From NCBI GenBank assembly GCA_964428895.1, contig CAYRZU010000038.1, positions 1 through 31,765 of the forward strand: DNA of 31,765 bases. The letters run 5' to 3'. The notes beneath the pieces were generated by a model. It did no database searches, was not told the DNA's origin, and saw only the letters and a program-made list of their open reading frames with translations. This document shows positions 1-7,076 of the stretch, in pieces; the stretch's first letter is position 1, and each line of letters opens with the position of its first letter. This DNA comes from HyVt-337 sp964428895 (GTDB lineage: Bacteria > Planctomycetota > Phycisphaerae > SM23-33). Made by a program: the position numbers and the translations under genes.

Positions 1-2
1 TC

Positions 3-290
3 CGTGACTTAGTTCAACGCCCACGGATTACCATTGTCGCTGACGACGTACAGCTTCCTGACGCGCGCGTATTGGTTGATACGACAGAAGCAAAGGACCA
101 AATCGCTGTCGAGTCGATCGAGTCCTTCGTAGGTCAGAATGTTTCTGAAATGGGGATGTTCCGAACACCCCAACTCCTCAAGAAATTGGGGCACCTCCTG
201 CGGGAATACAACAGAAGAACGGCCGAAGTTGAAACCGACAATTCTCTGCTAATAGAAATTCCCGCAGCGATCCGCGAAGACGAGCAGTGA
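3..290 (+). CDS. C-terminal part of a DUF4928-like restriction-associated protein (5' end outside window)
   Basis: The reading frame is open from the left edge to a TGA at 288-290, so only about 95 C-terminal residues are visible. The end of the protein has the pattern D-x-I-x-V-x-x-I-E-x-F-V-x-x-N followed by a Y-N-x-x-x-x-x-V-E-T-D-x-S-L element. I associate this with DUF4928 proteins, which commonly sit beside cytosine-C5 methyltransferases and Vsr nucleases in restriction-modification loci and are suspected restriction enzymes. The next gene is vsr, seven bases downstream on the same strand, which fits. Counting the first 180 bases gives 93 G+C (52%), clearly lower than the housekeeping genes nearby, so horizontal transfer is likely. 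The family call is from memory and is moderate; the function is inferred from context only. Confidence 0.55.
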   Translation, partial: RDLVQRPRITIVADDVQLPDARVLVDTTEAKDQIAVESIESFVGQNVSEMGMFRTPQLLKKLGHLLREYNRRTAEVETDNSLLIEIPAAIREDEQ

Positions 291-297
291 GGGACTT

Positions 298-723
298 GTG
301 GGCTATCCTATCAGCGCCGACGCCAGTCACCGCAGCTGGGTGATGTCCCGTGTCCGTTCTCAGGACACAACTCCTGAACTGCAGATACGTCGGCTCCTTC
401 ATCGCCTTGGGTATCGATACCGTCTACATCGACGTGATCTGCCCGGCATCCCTGACATTGTCTTCCCAAGCCGTGGGAAGGTGATCTTCGTTCACGGTTG
501 CTTCTGGCACCAGCATCGGTGCAAGCGTGGCCGACGCGTTCCCGCCACCAGGCAGGAGTACTGGATTCCGAAGCTCGAACGGAACGTCGCGCGAGATCGC
601 AGGAACCAGAATAGACTTCGAAAGGCGGGATGGCGGGTGCTCACCATATGGGAATGCCAAATCCGACGATGGGAAGAGGCCCGACTGACTCAGCGCCTGG
701 TGCAATTCCTCGGTAAGCGTTGA
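298..723 (+). CDS. vsr: Very short patch repair (Vsr) DNA mismatch endonuclease
   Basis: Vsr nicks DNA next to T:G mismatches that arise when 5-methylcytosine made by a partner methyltransferase deaminates. The 141-residue protein has the full family layout. Residues aligning with the E. coli catalytic set are E27, D53 (in the P-D-I-V-F motif), H66 and H71 (in V-H-G-C-F-W-H). The structural zinc ligands appear as C68, H73, C75 and C120 (W-E-C). The length is close to the usual 135-155. The start is GTG at 298, with a TGAGGGA-type ribosome site partly overlapping the end of the previous gene, so the two are probably cotranscribed. A cytosine methyltransferase is expected further left, outside the window. 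The family call is secure; activity is inferred from the intact residues. Confidence 0.93.
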   Translation: MGYPISADASHRSWVMSRVRSQDTTPELQIRRLLHRLGYRYRLHRRDLPGIPDIVFPSRGKVIFVHGCFWHQHRCKRGRRVPATRQEYWIPKLERNVARDRRNQNRLRKAGWRVLTIWECQIRRWEEARLTQRLVQFLGKR

Positions 724-876
724 CCAGGCCTCCGCCGCCATCCGGTGTTGCGTCGTTCGGGGGAGCATGCTTCAATGAAGCCCTCGAATCTGACCCGCCT
801 TCGCCGTCCTGCTTTGCTGAGGCTCCGCAGGAACCGGCTTCGGCGGGCGACAGACAAACGGCGAAGGAGCTTTGAT

Positions 877-2409
877 ATGCCTAACTATCTCGGCATTGAT
901 GTTGGAACTAGTGGGACTAAGGCGGTCGTGATGACGGCGAAGGGGCGTGTGCTGGCTACGGCTACGGCGGAGCATCCGATCTTTGCGCCTAAGCCGGGGT
1001 GGAGCGAGCAACGGCCTGAGGATTGGTGGGAGTCTACGTGCCGGGCGACGCGGGCCGTCGTCAAGAAGGCCAAGGTCAAGGCGACGTCCATCAAGGGCAT
1101 CGGCTTTAGTGGGCAGATGCATGGGCTCGTCATTACCGATGCGGCCGGCAAGCCGTTGCGGCGTAGTTTGATCTGGAACGATCAGCGGACGGGGCCTGAG
1201 GCTGCGCAGATCGAAAAGAAAGTGGGCGGCCGAAAGGAGCTGATCAAGCTGGTGGGCAACGCGGCGCAGACGTCGTTTACGCTGACCAAGCTGATGTGGG
1301 TCCGCAACCACGAGCCGAGAATCTATTCGCGCATCAAGCACTTCCTGCTACCCAAGGACTACGTGCGACTTTGCATGACGGGCGAGTACGTGGGCGATGT
1401 TTCGGACATGTCCGGCACGCTGATGCTCAACCAGCGGACCCGCAAATGGTCCAAGGAGATCATCAGTAAATTCCAGATCGACGCCGACATCCTGCCCCCG
1501 GTCGCGGAGAGTCACGAGGTCACCGGCAAGCTGACCAAGGCGGCGGCCGCCAAGATGGGCCTCGCGGAAGGCACGGCTGTGGTGGCCGGCGGCGGCGATC
1601 AGCCGGTAGGCGCCGTCGGCAACGGCGTGGTCGCGGACGGCCTAACCAGCGCGACCATGGGCACCAGTGGGGTGGTATTCACGCACGCCAAGAAATACAC
1701 CACCGACCCGCAATCTCGCGTGGGCACGTTCTGTTCGTCGGTCGACGGCGAGTATTGCCTCTTCGGCTGTGTGCTGGCGGCGGGCGGAAGCTTCCAGTGG
1801 TTCCGCAATGAACTCGCGGCTGCGGAAGTGGCCGCCGCCAAGCGCCAACGAATAGATCCTTATGAGTTGCTGACAGCCCAAGCAGCCCAGGCCCCCGCCG
1901 GCTGTGAGGGGTTGTTCTGGCTGCCGTACCTGACCGGCGAGCGCACCCCCCACGGCGACCCGAACGCCAAGGCCTGCTGGATCGGCATCCATAGTCGCAC
2001 CAGCCGCAACGAGCTGGTCCGCTCCGTGCTGGAGGGCGCCACCTTCGGCATGAACGACGCGGTGCAGCTCCTCAAGAAGCGCGGGCTGAACATCCGGCAG
2101 ATTCGCCTCTCCGGCGGCGGAGCGCGGAGCAAGTTCTGGCGCCAGTTGCAGGCGGACATTTACGGCACCACGTGCCTAACCATCAACGCCGAGGAAGGCC
2201 CCGCCTACGGCGGCGCGCTCCTGGCGGCCACGGGTTGCGGCGAGTTTGCGAGCATCAAGGAAGCGTGCAAGTCGGCGATCAAGATCACGCGAACGATCAA
2301 GCCAGTCCCCGCCAGCAAGCGCCAATACGCCAAGCTCTACGCCGAGTACGTGCGCCTCTACCCGGCCCTGGCCGATGAGTTCCAGATGATCGCCAAGCTG
2401 GGCGTGTAG
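877..2409 (+). CDS. xylB: Xylulokinase (FGGY carbohydrate kinase)
   Basis: This enzyme phosphorylates D-xylulose with ATP to xylulose 5-phosphate in the cytoplasm, feeding the pentose phosphate pathway. The 510-residue protein opens with the FGGY phosphate-binding motif G-I-D-V-G-T-S-G-T-K (6-15). It has the xylulokinase signature G-Q-M-H-G (79-83), then W-N-D-Q-R-T, the catalytic aspartate D241 in G-G-G-D-Q, and the C-terminal ATP-site motif G-G-G-A-R-S-K-F-W. The frame is open upstream to 745, but ATG 877 is preferred: GAAGGAGC lies just upstream and the conserved domain begins immediately. No xylose isomerase or transporter is next to it. rsmA follows 32 bases downstream and is probably cotranscribed. 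A substrate other than xylulose within FGGY cannot be excluded. Confidence 0.92.
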   Translation: MPNYLGIDVGTSGTKAVVMTAKGRVLATATAEHPIFAPKPGWSEQRPEDWWESTCRATRAVVKKAKVKATSIKGIGFSGQMHGLVITDAAGKPLRRSLIWNDQRTGPEAAQIEKKVGGRKELIKLVGNAAQTSFTLTKLMWVRNHEPRIYSRIKHFLLPKDYVRLCMTGEYVGDVSDMSGTLMLNQRTRKWSKEIISKFQIDADILPPVAESHEVTGKLTKAAAAKMGLAEGTAVVAGGGDQPVGAVGNGVVADGLTSATMGTSGVVFTHAKKYTTDPQSRVGTFCSSVDGEYCLFGCVLAAGGSFQWFRNELAAAEVAAAKRQRIDPYELLTAQAAQAPAGCEGLFWLPYLTGERTPHGDPNAKACWIGIHSRTSRNELVRSVLEGATFGMNDAVQLLKKRGLNIRQIRLSGGGARSKFWRQLQADIYGTTCLTINAEEGPAYGGALLAATGCGEFASIKEACKSAIKITRTIKPVPASKRQYAKLYAEYVRLYPALADEFQMIAKLGV

Positions 2410-2441
2410 CGCGGCGGTCGCGCCGTTGAGCGGAGTGAGTC

Positions 2442-3323
2442 ATGCAAACGGTCAAACAACTCCGCGCGTTGTTTGAGGCTGAGGGGTTGCAGCCCCGGAA
2501 GCGGTTCGGGCAGAACTTTCTGATCGACCGGAACCTGATGGATCGGCTGATCGCCACGGCCGAGCTTACCGGCAGCGAAACAGTTCTCGAGATCGGCCCG
2601 GCCACGGGGTCGCTCACGGAGGAGTTGCTTCAGCGCGCCGCGGCCGTCGTCGCCTGCGAGATCGACCACGACCTGGCGGCCATCCTCACCCGCCGCCTCG
2701 GCCGTGACCCCAAGCTGACGGTCCTGATCGCCGACGCATTGGCCGGCAAGCACGAGCTCTCGCCGGTGGTTCTGGCCGAGCTTGGCCCGGCGGCGCAGCT
2801 CGTCAGCAACCTTCCCTACAACATCGCCACGCCCGTCGTGGCGCTATGCTTGGACTCGGCGTGGCGCTCGGTGCACGGGGCGGAGGGCGCGTGTCGGTTC
2901 GAGCGGTTGGTTTTCACGGTGCAACGGGAAGTGGCCGACCGCCTGGCGGCCGAGCCCGGCGGCAAGGACTATGGACCGATCAGCGTACTGGTGTCGCTGC
3001 TGGGGCGGATCGCGTTGGGTCCGGTCGTGCCGGCCACCGCCTTTTGGCCCCCCCCGAACGTGGCCAGCCGCATGGTGCGGATCGATGTCGACGCGGCGGC
3101 GGCCGAGGCCATCGTCGACCTGTCCGCACTGAACCGCCTGGTGCACTTGGCGTTCGGCCAGCGTCGCAAGAAGGTGGCCACGGTGTTCCGCTCGGCCCCC
3201 GACGGCGAGGCGCTATTGACGGCAATGGCGGCGGCTAACATCGACGGGGACAGCCGCGCCGAACGCATTGGTCCGCGGCAGTTTGCGGCGATGGCCGCGG
3301 CCGCGGGCGGCTCGGAAGCGTAG
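2442..3323 (+). CDS. rsmA: 16S rRNA (adenine1518-N6/adenine1519-N6)-dimethyltransferase
   Basis: RsmA (KsgA) dimethylates two adjacent adenines in helix 45 of 16S rRNA, using S-adenosylmethionine, as a late check in small-subunit assembly. The 293-residue protein begins with the family hallmark K-R-F-G-Q-N-F-L (20-27). It then has the SAM-binding E-I-G-P-A-T-G motif and the catalytic N-L-P-Y motif (N123 to Y126) followed by N-I-A-T-P. The C-terminal helical part contains F-G-Q-R-R-K-K, also typical. The length is slightly above the usual 265-285. It follows xylB closely without a visible terminator between them, and a TPR gene follows after 88 bases. Confidence 0.95.
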   Translation: MQTVKQLRALFEAEGLQPRKRFGQNFLIDRNLMDRLIATAELTGSETVLEIGPATGSLTEELLQRAAAVVACEIDHDLAAILTRRLGRDPKLTVLIADALAGKHELSPVVLAELGPAAQLVSNLPYNIATPVVALCLDSAWRSVHGAEGACRFERLVFTVQREVADRLAAEPGGKDYGPISVLVSLLGRIALGPVVPATAFWPPPNVASRMVRIDVDAAAAEAIVDLSALNRLVHLAFGQRRKKVATVFRSAPDGEALLTAMAAANIDGDSRAERIGPRQFAAMAAAAGGSEA

Positions 3324-3350
3324 AATACAGTGCCCGCCACCCACGCAGCC

Positions 3351-3379
3351 TTGTATGCCGCCCGAACGCGGGGTAAAGT
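3351..3379 (+). promoter_or_regulatory. Possible promoter of the TPR gene
   Basis: TTGTAT (3351-3356) and TAAAGT (3374-3379) are separated by 17 bases and lie 32 bases before the ATG at 3412. The -35 match is weak, and read-through from rsmA may be enough for expression. Confidence 0.3.
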
Positions 3380-3411
3380 GTCAGCCGCTTGCAGCCTCTA
3401 AAGGACGCGCG

Positions 3412-4800
3412 ATGAGCAACAACGAAGACAAGGCCTCTCCCGCAGCATCGGCCGGCAGCGGCGATGCGTTCTTCGACCGGGCCGAACAGGTCGCCGAGAC
3501 CGGCAACTGGGATTTCGCCATCGACATGTACCTCAAGGGCATCCGCCGCGATCCGGACAACGTCGAGCGCGGGCACGAGCCGCTTCGGGCCATCGCTCTG
3601 CACCGCAAGAGCCAAGGGGGCAAGGGCGCCGGGATGATGGAAAAGCTGAAGGTCCGCCCGGGCAAGGACGGGCTGGAAGCGCTGATTCGGGCTGAGGGCG
3701 TGCTGGCCAAGGACCCCGGGGCGATCGCCGTGATGATGGTCCTGCTCAAGAGCGCCCGCCAGCTCGAGCTGGCCAACACGGTGCCGTGGATCGGCGGGGT
3801 GATCATCGACGCACAGCGCGTGGCCAACAAGACCAACAAGCGCGTGCTGATGGAAGTGGCTGAGGCCTTCGCGGCGTTGGAGGAGTTCGGGCGCGCCATC
3901 GAAGCGTGCGACCTGGCCAAGAAGTCCGACCCCAACGACGCCACGCTGGCCCAGATGCTCACCGAGTACTCGACCAAATACACGATCCAAAAGGGCAAGT
4001 ACGGCCAGGAAGGCGACTTCACCAAGGGCGTCAAGGACCTGGAGCACCAGCAGGAGCTCTCTCAGCAGGACGCCATGGTCAAGGACCGGAAGTTCCTGGA
4101 CAGCCAGATCGAGAAGAGCCGGGCCGAGTACCTCCAGGACCCGACCCTACCGGGCAAGATCAACGCCTACGTCGACGCGCTGCTGAAGGTGGAGGAAGAC
4201 GCCCCCGAAAGCCAGGCCATCGAGGTGCTTAACAAAGCCAACGAGACGACCGGCGCCTATCAGTTCAAGATGCGGATCGGCGACATCAAGATTCGCCAGA
4301 TGACGCGCAAGTGGCGGGAGTTCAAGGAAGCGGGCCAAGCCGAGGAGGCCAAGAAGCAGGCCCGCCTGCGCCTGGCGTTTGAGTTGGAAGAATACAACGA
4401 GCGGGCGGTCAACTACCCCACCGACCTGACGATCAAGTATGAGTTGGGGCGGCGGCAGCTCTTGGCGGGCCGGTTCGACGACGCCATCGGCAACTTGCAG
4501 CAAGCCAGCAACGACCCCCGACGGCGTCTGCAGGCCATGAATGCCCTGGGGATGGCCTTTGCCAAGAAAGGCTACTTGCGCGAGGCCGCGGAAACGTTTC
4601 AACGGGCCCTACAGGGCGACGTGCCGGAACTGCGGACCAAGGAGTTGCTGTACAACCTCGGCGACGTGCAGGAGAAGATGGAGGACTTCGACGAGGCTCG
4701 GGACGCGTTCAGCCAATTGGCCCAGATCGACTACCAGTACAAGGACGTCCGGGAACGCCTGGAAGCGATCCGCAAGACCCTCAAGGGGGACGACGAGTAG
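3412..4800 (+). CDS. Tetratricopeptide repeat (TPR) protein
   Basis: This is a 462-residue soluble protein with no signal peptide or membrane segment. TPR-like helical pairs are visible near the N-terminus (about residues 20-55, with an A-x-x-x-G-x-W-x-x-A-I pattern), around the middle, and most clearly near the C-terminus. There A-L-G-x-A-F-A-K-K-G-Y and N-L-G-D-V-Q repeats spaced about 34-37 residues suggest at least two canonical units. The centre is rich in Lys, Glu and Gln and probably helical. TPR proteins act as protein-binding scaffolds; no partner can be named. The start is ATG 3412 with AAAGGA just upstream, although the frame is open back to 3268 inside rsmA. A terminator follows the stop directly. 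Similar long TPR proteins occur in planctomycetes, but the role is unknown. Confidence 0.85.
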   Translation: MSNNEDKASPAASAGSGDAFFDRAEQVAETGNWDFAIDMYLKGIRRDPDNVERGHEPLRAIALHRKSQGGKGAGMMEKLKVRPGKDGLEALIRAEGVLAKDPGAIAVMMVLLKSARQLELANTVPWIGGVIIDAQRVANKTNKRVLMEVAEAFAALEEFGRAIEACDLAKKSDPNDATLAQMLTEYSTKYTIQKGKYGQEGDFTKGVKDLEHQQELSQQDAMVKDRKFLDSQIEKSRAEYLQDPTLPGKINAYVDALLKVEEDAPESQAIEVLNKANETTGAYQFKMRIGDIKIRQMTRKWREFKEAGQAEEAKKQARLRLAFELEEYNERAVNYPTDLTIKYELGRRQLLAGRFDDAIGNLQQASNDPRRRLQAMNALGMAFAKKGYLREAAETFQRALQGDVPELRTKELLYNLGDVQEKMEDFDEARDAFSQLAQIDYQYKDVRERLEAIRKTLKGDDE

Positions 4801-4801
4801 G

Positions 4802-4837
4802 CACCCCACCGACCGGCCCGGGCGACGGGGTGTTTTT
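4802..4837 (+). terminator. Rho-independent terminator after the TPR gene
   Basis: CACCCC (4802-4807) pairs with GGGGTG (4827-4832), and five T residues (4833-4837) follow at once. The loop region is GC-rich and may fold further. It begins two bases after the stop codon and lies just before the rpsT promoter, so it separates the two transcripts. Confidence 0.65.
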
Positions 4838-4841
4838 GCCC

Positions 4842-4869
4842 TTGCGTGGGGGGGCAACCTTTCTATAAT
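4842..4869 (+). promoter_or_regulatory. Sigma-70-type promoter of rpsT
   Basis: TTGCGT (4842-4847) and a perfect TATAAT (4864-4869) are separated by 16 bases. Transcription should start near 4876, giving a leader of about 50 bases before the GTG start at 4928. This is the best-matching promoter in the window and serves as the reference for the others. Confidence 0.75.
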
Positions 4870-4927
4870 GGCCGGTCTGCGTTTGCTGCGAAAAACGCGA
4901 TAAGCTATCCAGAGGAGACTTCCACCC

Positions 4928-5188
4928 GTGCCGAATTTAGCATCCGCCAAGAAGCGACTGCGTCAGAACGTCAAGGAACGTTCCCGCAATCGGTGGCGCA
5001 AGGATCGGATCAAGCAGGCGGTCAAGGATTTCGACGACGCCCTCCAAGCCGGCGATAAGGACAAAGCCGCCGAGAACCTCAAGGTGGTCTACAAGCAGCT
5101 CGACCAGGTCGCCGCCACGAACACGATCCACAAGAACGCCGCCGCCCGGCAGAAGTCCCGCCTGGCCAAGCGTTTGGCCCAAGCCTAA
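4928..5188 (+). CDS. rpsT: 30S ribosomal protein S20 (bS20)
   Basis: S20 binds 16S rRNA early in small-subunit assembly. The 86-residue, strongly basic protein has the family start M-P-N-L-A-S-A-K-K-R and the C-terminal motif I-H-K-N-A-A-A-R-Q-K-S-R-L-A-K-R. The length matches the usual 85-90. The start codon is GTG, with a strong GAGGAG ribosome site at about 4912-4917. GTG or TTG starts are common for rpsT in other bacteria and can be part of its feedback control. The gene has its own promoter and terminator and is therefore a single-gene transcript. Confidence 0.97.
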   Translation: MPNLASAKKRLRQNVKERSRNRWRKDRIKQAVKDFDDALQAGDKDKAAENLKVVYKQLDQVAATNTIHKNAAARQKSRLAKRLAQA

Positions 5189-5210
5189 CCGGCCGATTCC
5201 ATCATCAATG

Positions 5211-5245
5211 AAGGCCCGCAACCAACTGGTCGCGGGCCTTTTCTT
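5211..5245 (+). terminator. Rho-independent terminator after rpsT
   Basis: A perfect 9-base stem pairs 5211-5219 with 5232-5240. The loop contains a second small complementary pair (ACCA/TGGT), and a T-rich stretch (TTCTT) follows. It lies 22 bases after the rpsT stop. The opposite strand lacks a T run, so it does not obviously stop the converging hydrolase gene. Confidence 0.85.
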
Positions 5246-5266
5246 ACGCGCCGCCGGCGCGGCGAC

Positions 5267-6175
5267 CTACTCCATGGCGGCCAGCGCTTCGATTTCGTCG
5301 GCCACCCATCGGTCTCGGCCGATCTCGGGGGCGTGGCCGTAGAGAAACTGGGGGACCATTTCCTTGGGCCCGGTGGCGGCCTCGAAGATCTCACGGCTAT
5401 GCTCGTAGGGAACGACCACGTCGAGCACGCCGTATACCACCCGGACCGACCCGGGGAATTGTGCGGCTGCGACGACGGCGTCGGCGTCATCCGGATCGAA
5501 CCCCGCCAGCTCGGCCGCCCGCGCAACGGCCGCTTCGTACTCGGCGTTGCTGCGGAGCATCATGATCCGCCGGGCGATCTTGCGGAAGCTCGCCGGGGCG
5601 GCCAGGACCATCACGCCTTGGCAGCGCGGCTCGATGGCGGCGTATTGGACCGCCACGCACCCCCCGGCCGAGGCGCCGCAGACGTAGAGCGGCTCGGCGA
5701 TCGATCCATCGGCCAACAGCGCGTCGACGACGGCTTTGACGTCGTACTTTTCCTTGGCGCCCCAGGTGAAGAACTCGCCTCCGCTGCGCCCATGGGCGCG
5801 CAGGTCGACGGTGACGGCATCAAAACCGCGCCGGGCCAGTTCTTCGGCCAGACCCAAGAACCATATTTTGGAGCACAGCAGCGGATGCAGGAGGACCACC
5901 GTGCCGCGGGCGGCGTCGGCGTGGTCGGTGCGAGCGCCCACGACCCAGGCGTCCATGGTGACCCCGTCAGGCATGGTGACCGAGCGAGTTACGTCGGCGC
6001 GATACTCGTGGGGCGCTTGCTCGCCGGCGAAGGCCATCGGCAGCATCACCGACCCGGCAAAGCGTTCGGGCTCAATCAGATTGCGGGCGTGCTGATCGGC
6101 ATTCCGCTGACAGCCGGCAACGACCGACGCCAGCATCGCCGCGGCGACAATCACCGTGTGGATTGGTTTGGCCAT
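5267..6175 (-). CDS. Alpha/beta-hydrolase lipoprotein
   Basis: The 302-residue protein has a lipoprotein signal peptide: a hydrophobic stretch at residues 8-20 and a lipobox V-V-A-G-C ending at C22, so it is probably membrane-anchored outside the cytoplasm. The rest is an alpha/beta-hydrolase domain. It has L-L-H-P (H97, oxyanion region), the D-L-R-A-H-G-R-S-G strand near 124-132, the nucleophile elbow G-A-S-A-G-G with S169, and likely acid and base residues D252 and H281 (G-H-A-P). The substrate is unknown; an esterase or peptidase-like role is possible. The ribosome site GAGGGAG precedes ATG 6175. It is divergent from the methyltransferase gene, and its own promoter is visible in the shared gap. 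Confidence 0.88.
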   Translation of the reverse strand: MAKPIHTVIVAAAMLASVVAGCQRNADQHARNLIEPERFAGSVMLPMAFAGEQAPHEYRADVTRSVTMPDGVTMDAWVVGARTDHADAARGTVVLLHPLLCSKIWFLGLAEELARRGFDAVTVDLRAHGRSGGEFFTWGAKEKYDVKAVVDALLADGSIAEPLYVCGASAGGCVAVQYAAIEPRCQGVMVLAAPASFRKIARRIMMLRSNAEYEAAVARAAELAGFDPDDADAVVAAAQFPGSVRVVYGVLDVVVPYEHSREIFEAATGPKEMVPQFLYGHAPEIGRDRWVADEIEALAAME

Positions 6176-6219
6176 ACGCTCCCTCTTGGAGACTTCCGAA
6201 AGGCCGTCTCGCGCGGTTA

Positions 6220-6248
6220 ACTATACCGCATGGAATTCGCCGCGTCAT
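6220..6248 (-). promoter_or_regulatory. Promoter of the lipoprotein hydrolase gene
   Basis: Read on the minus strand, ATGACG (6248-6243) and TATAGT (6225-6220) are 17 bases apart. The predicted start is near 6213, about 38 bases before the start codon. Part of the leader overlaps the region upstream of the divergent methyltransferase gene. Confidence 0.5.
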
Positions 6249-6270
6249 CCAGCCGACAGCCGGGGCCGCT

Positions 6271-6879
6271 ATGAGCGATCCCGATCAGAGCTACGTCAGT
6301 CGCGGCGGCCAGAAGCTCGCCGCCGCCCTGGACGCCTTCGGGATCGACCCGGCCGGTTTCGTTTGCGCCGACTTCGGCGCCAACGTCGGGGGCTTCACTG
6401 ACTGCCTCCTGCAGCGCGGCGCCGCCAAGGTCTACGCCATCGACACCGGCTACGGCGACCTGGCGTGGACGTTGCGGCGGGATGAGCGAGTGGTGGTGAT
6501 GGAACGCACCAACGCCCTGCACTGCGAGGTCGTCGAACCGGTCGATCTGGTGGTGGCCGACATGGCCTGGACGCCGCAACGGCGCCTCATCCCGGCGGCC
6601 ATGGCGTGGGTCAAGCCCTCCGGCTGCATTGTGTCGCTGCTGAAATGCCACTACGAGCACGTCAAGCTCGCGGGCGCCCGGCCCGCCAAGAAAGGCGTCC
6701 AGGCCCCGCCGCTAACCGACGACGAAGCCGCCGAGACCGCTCGAATCGTCTTTGATGAATTGAAGGCCGATGGCTTTGCGGTCGAAGCAATGGTCCTTTC
6801 GCCGTTGCGAGGCAAGGGGGGCAATGTGGAATACCTGTTGCGAGTGCAGGCGGGCGGGCCGGAGCACAAAAAAGAGTAG
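6271..6879 (+). CDS. TlyA/FtsJ-type RNA methyltransferase lacking the S4 domain
   Basis: The 202-residue protein matches the methyltransferase half of TlyA, which 2'-O-methylates rRNA and has a hemolysin-like relative group. It starts with S-R-G-G-Q-K-L, the motif that normally follows the S4 RNA-binding domain. It continues with the SAM site D-F-G-A-N-V-G-G-F-T-D (34-44), D-x-G-Y-G-x-L-A-W (58-66) and E-R-T-N (78-81). The FtsJ catalytic tetrad can be placed at K15, D97, K125 and E187. An upstream in-frame start at 6163 would add only 36 residues without S4 features, so the domain is truly absent here. No strong ribosome site precedes ATG 6271. A stand-alone rRNA 2'-O-methylase is the best guess; the target is unknown. 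Confidence 0.82.
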   Translation: MSDPDQSYVSRGGQKLAAALDAFGIDPAGFVCADFGANVGGFTDCLLQRGAAKVYAIDTGYGDLAWTLRRDERVVVMERTNALHCEVVEPVDLVVADMAWTPQRRLIPAAMAWVKPSGCIVSLLKCHYEHVKLAGARPAKKGVQAPPLTDDEAAETARIVFDELKADGFAVEAMVLSPLRGKGGNVEYLLRVQAGGPEHKKE

Positions 6880-6912
6880 AGGCGATCCGGCGGGATAGTA
6901 GATCGCCTCTAC
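6876..6912 (+). terminator. Hairpin at the end of the methyltransferase gene
   Basis: A perfect 12-base inverted repeat pairs 6876-6887 with 6901-6912 around a 13-base loop. It overlaps the stop codon and is followed by TTGTTGCC, which is a poor T run. It is a terminator or an RNA-stabilising hairpin. Confidence 0.5.
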
Positions 6913-7076
6913 TTGTTGCCTTCGATTGGCCTGCGCGATCTCGCCCGAAGGCTTGATTCCCTCGCCAGACCGTTCTCGAGGGCTCGCCGAGCGTTCCGGC
7001 CCGGCAAACCACTATAGGGACCCACGATCACGGATATCAAACCGGGGCAAAATGAATCCGCCGCGCGCCGCCTCCC

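Noticed and set aside
794..847. Possible inverted repeat or REP-like element before xylB (CCCGCC/GGCGGG)
   Set aside because: The arms match for only six bases and the inner part mismatches; no second copy was seen in the window.
745..876. N-terminal extension of xylulokinase from an upstream TTG
   Set aside because: The added residues are Arg/Leu-rich with no similarity to the family, and a good ribosome site precedes ATG 877.
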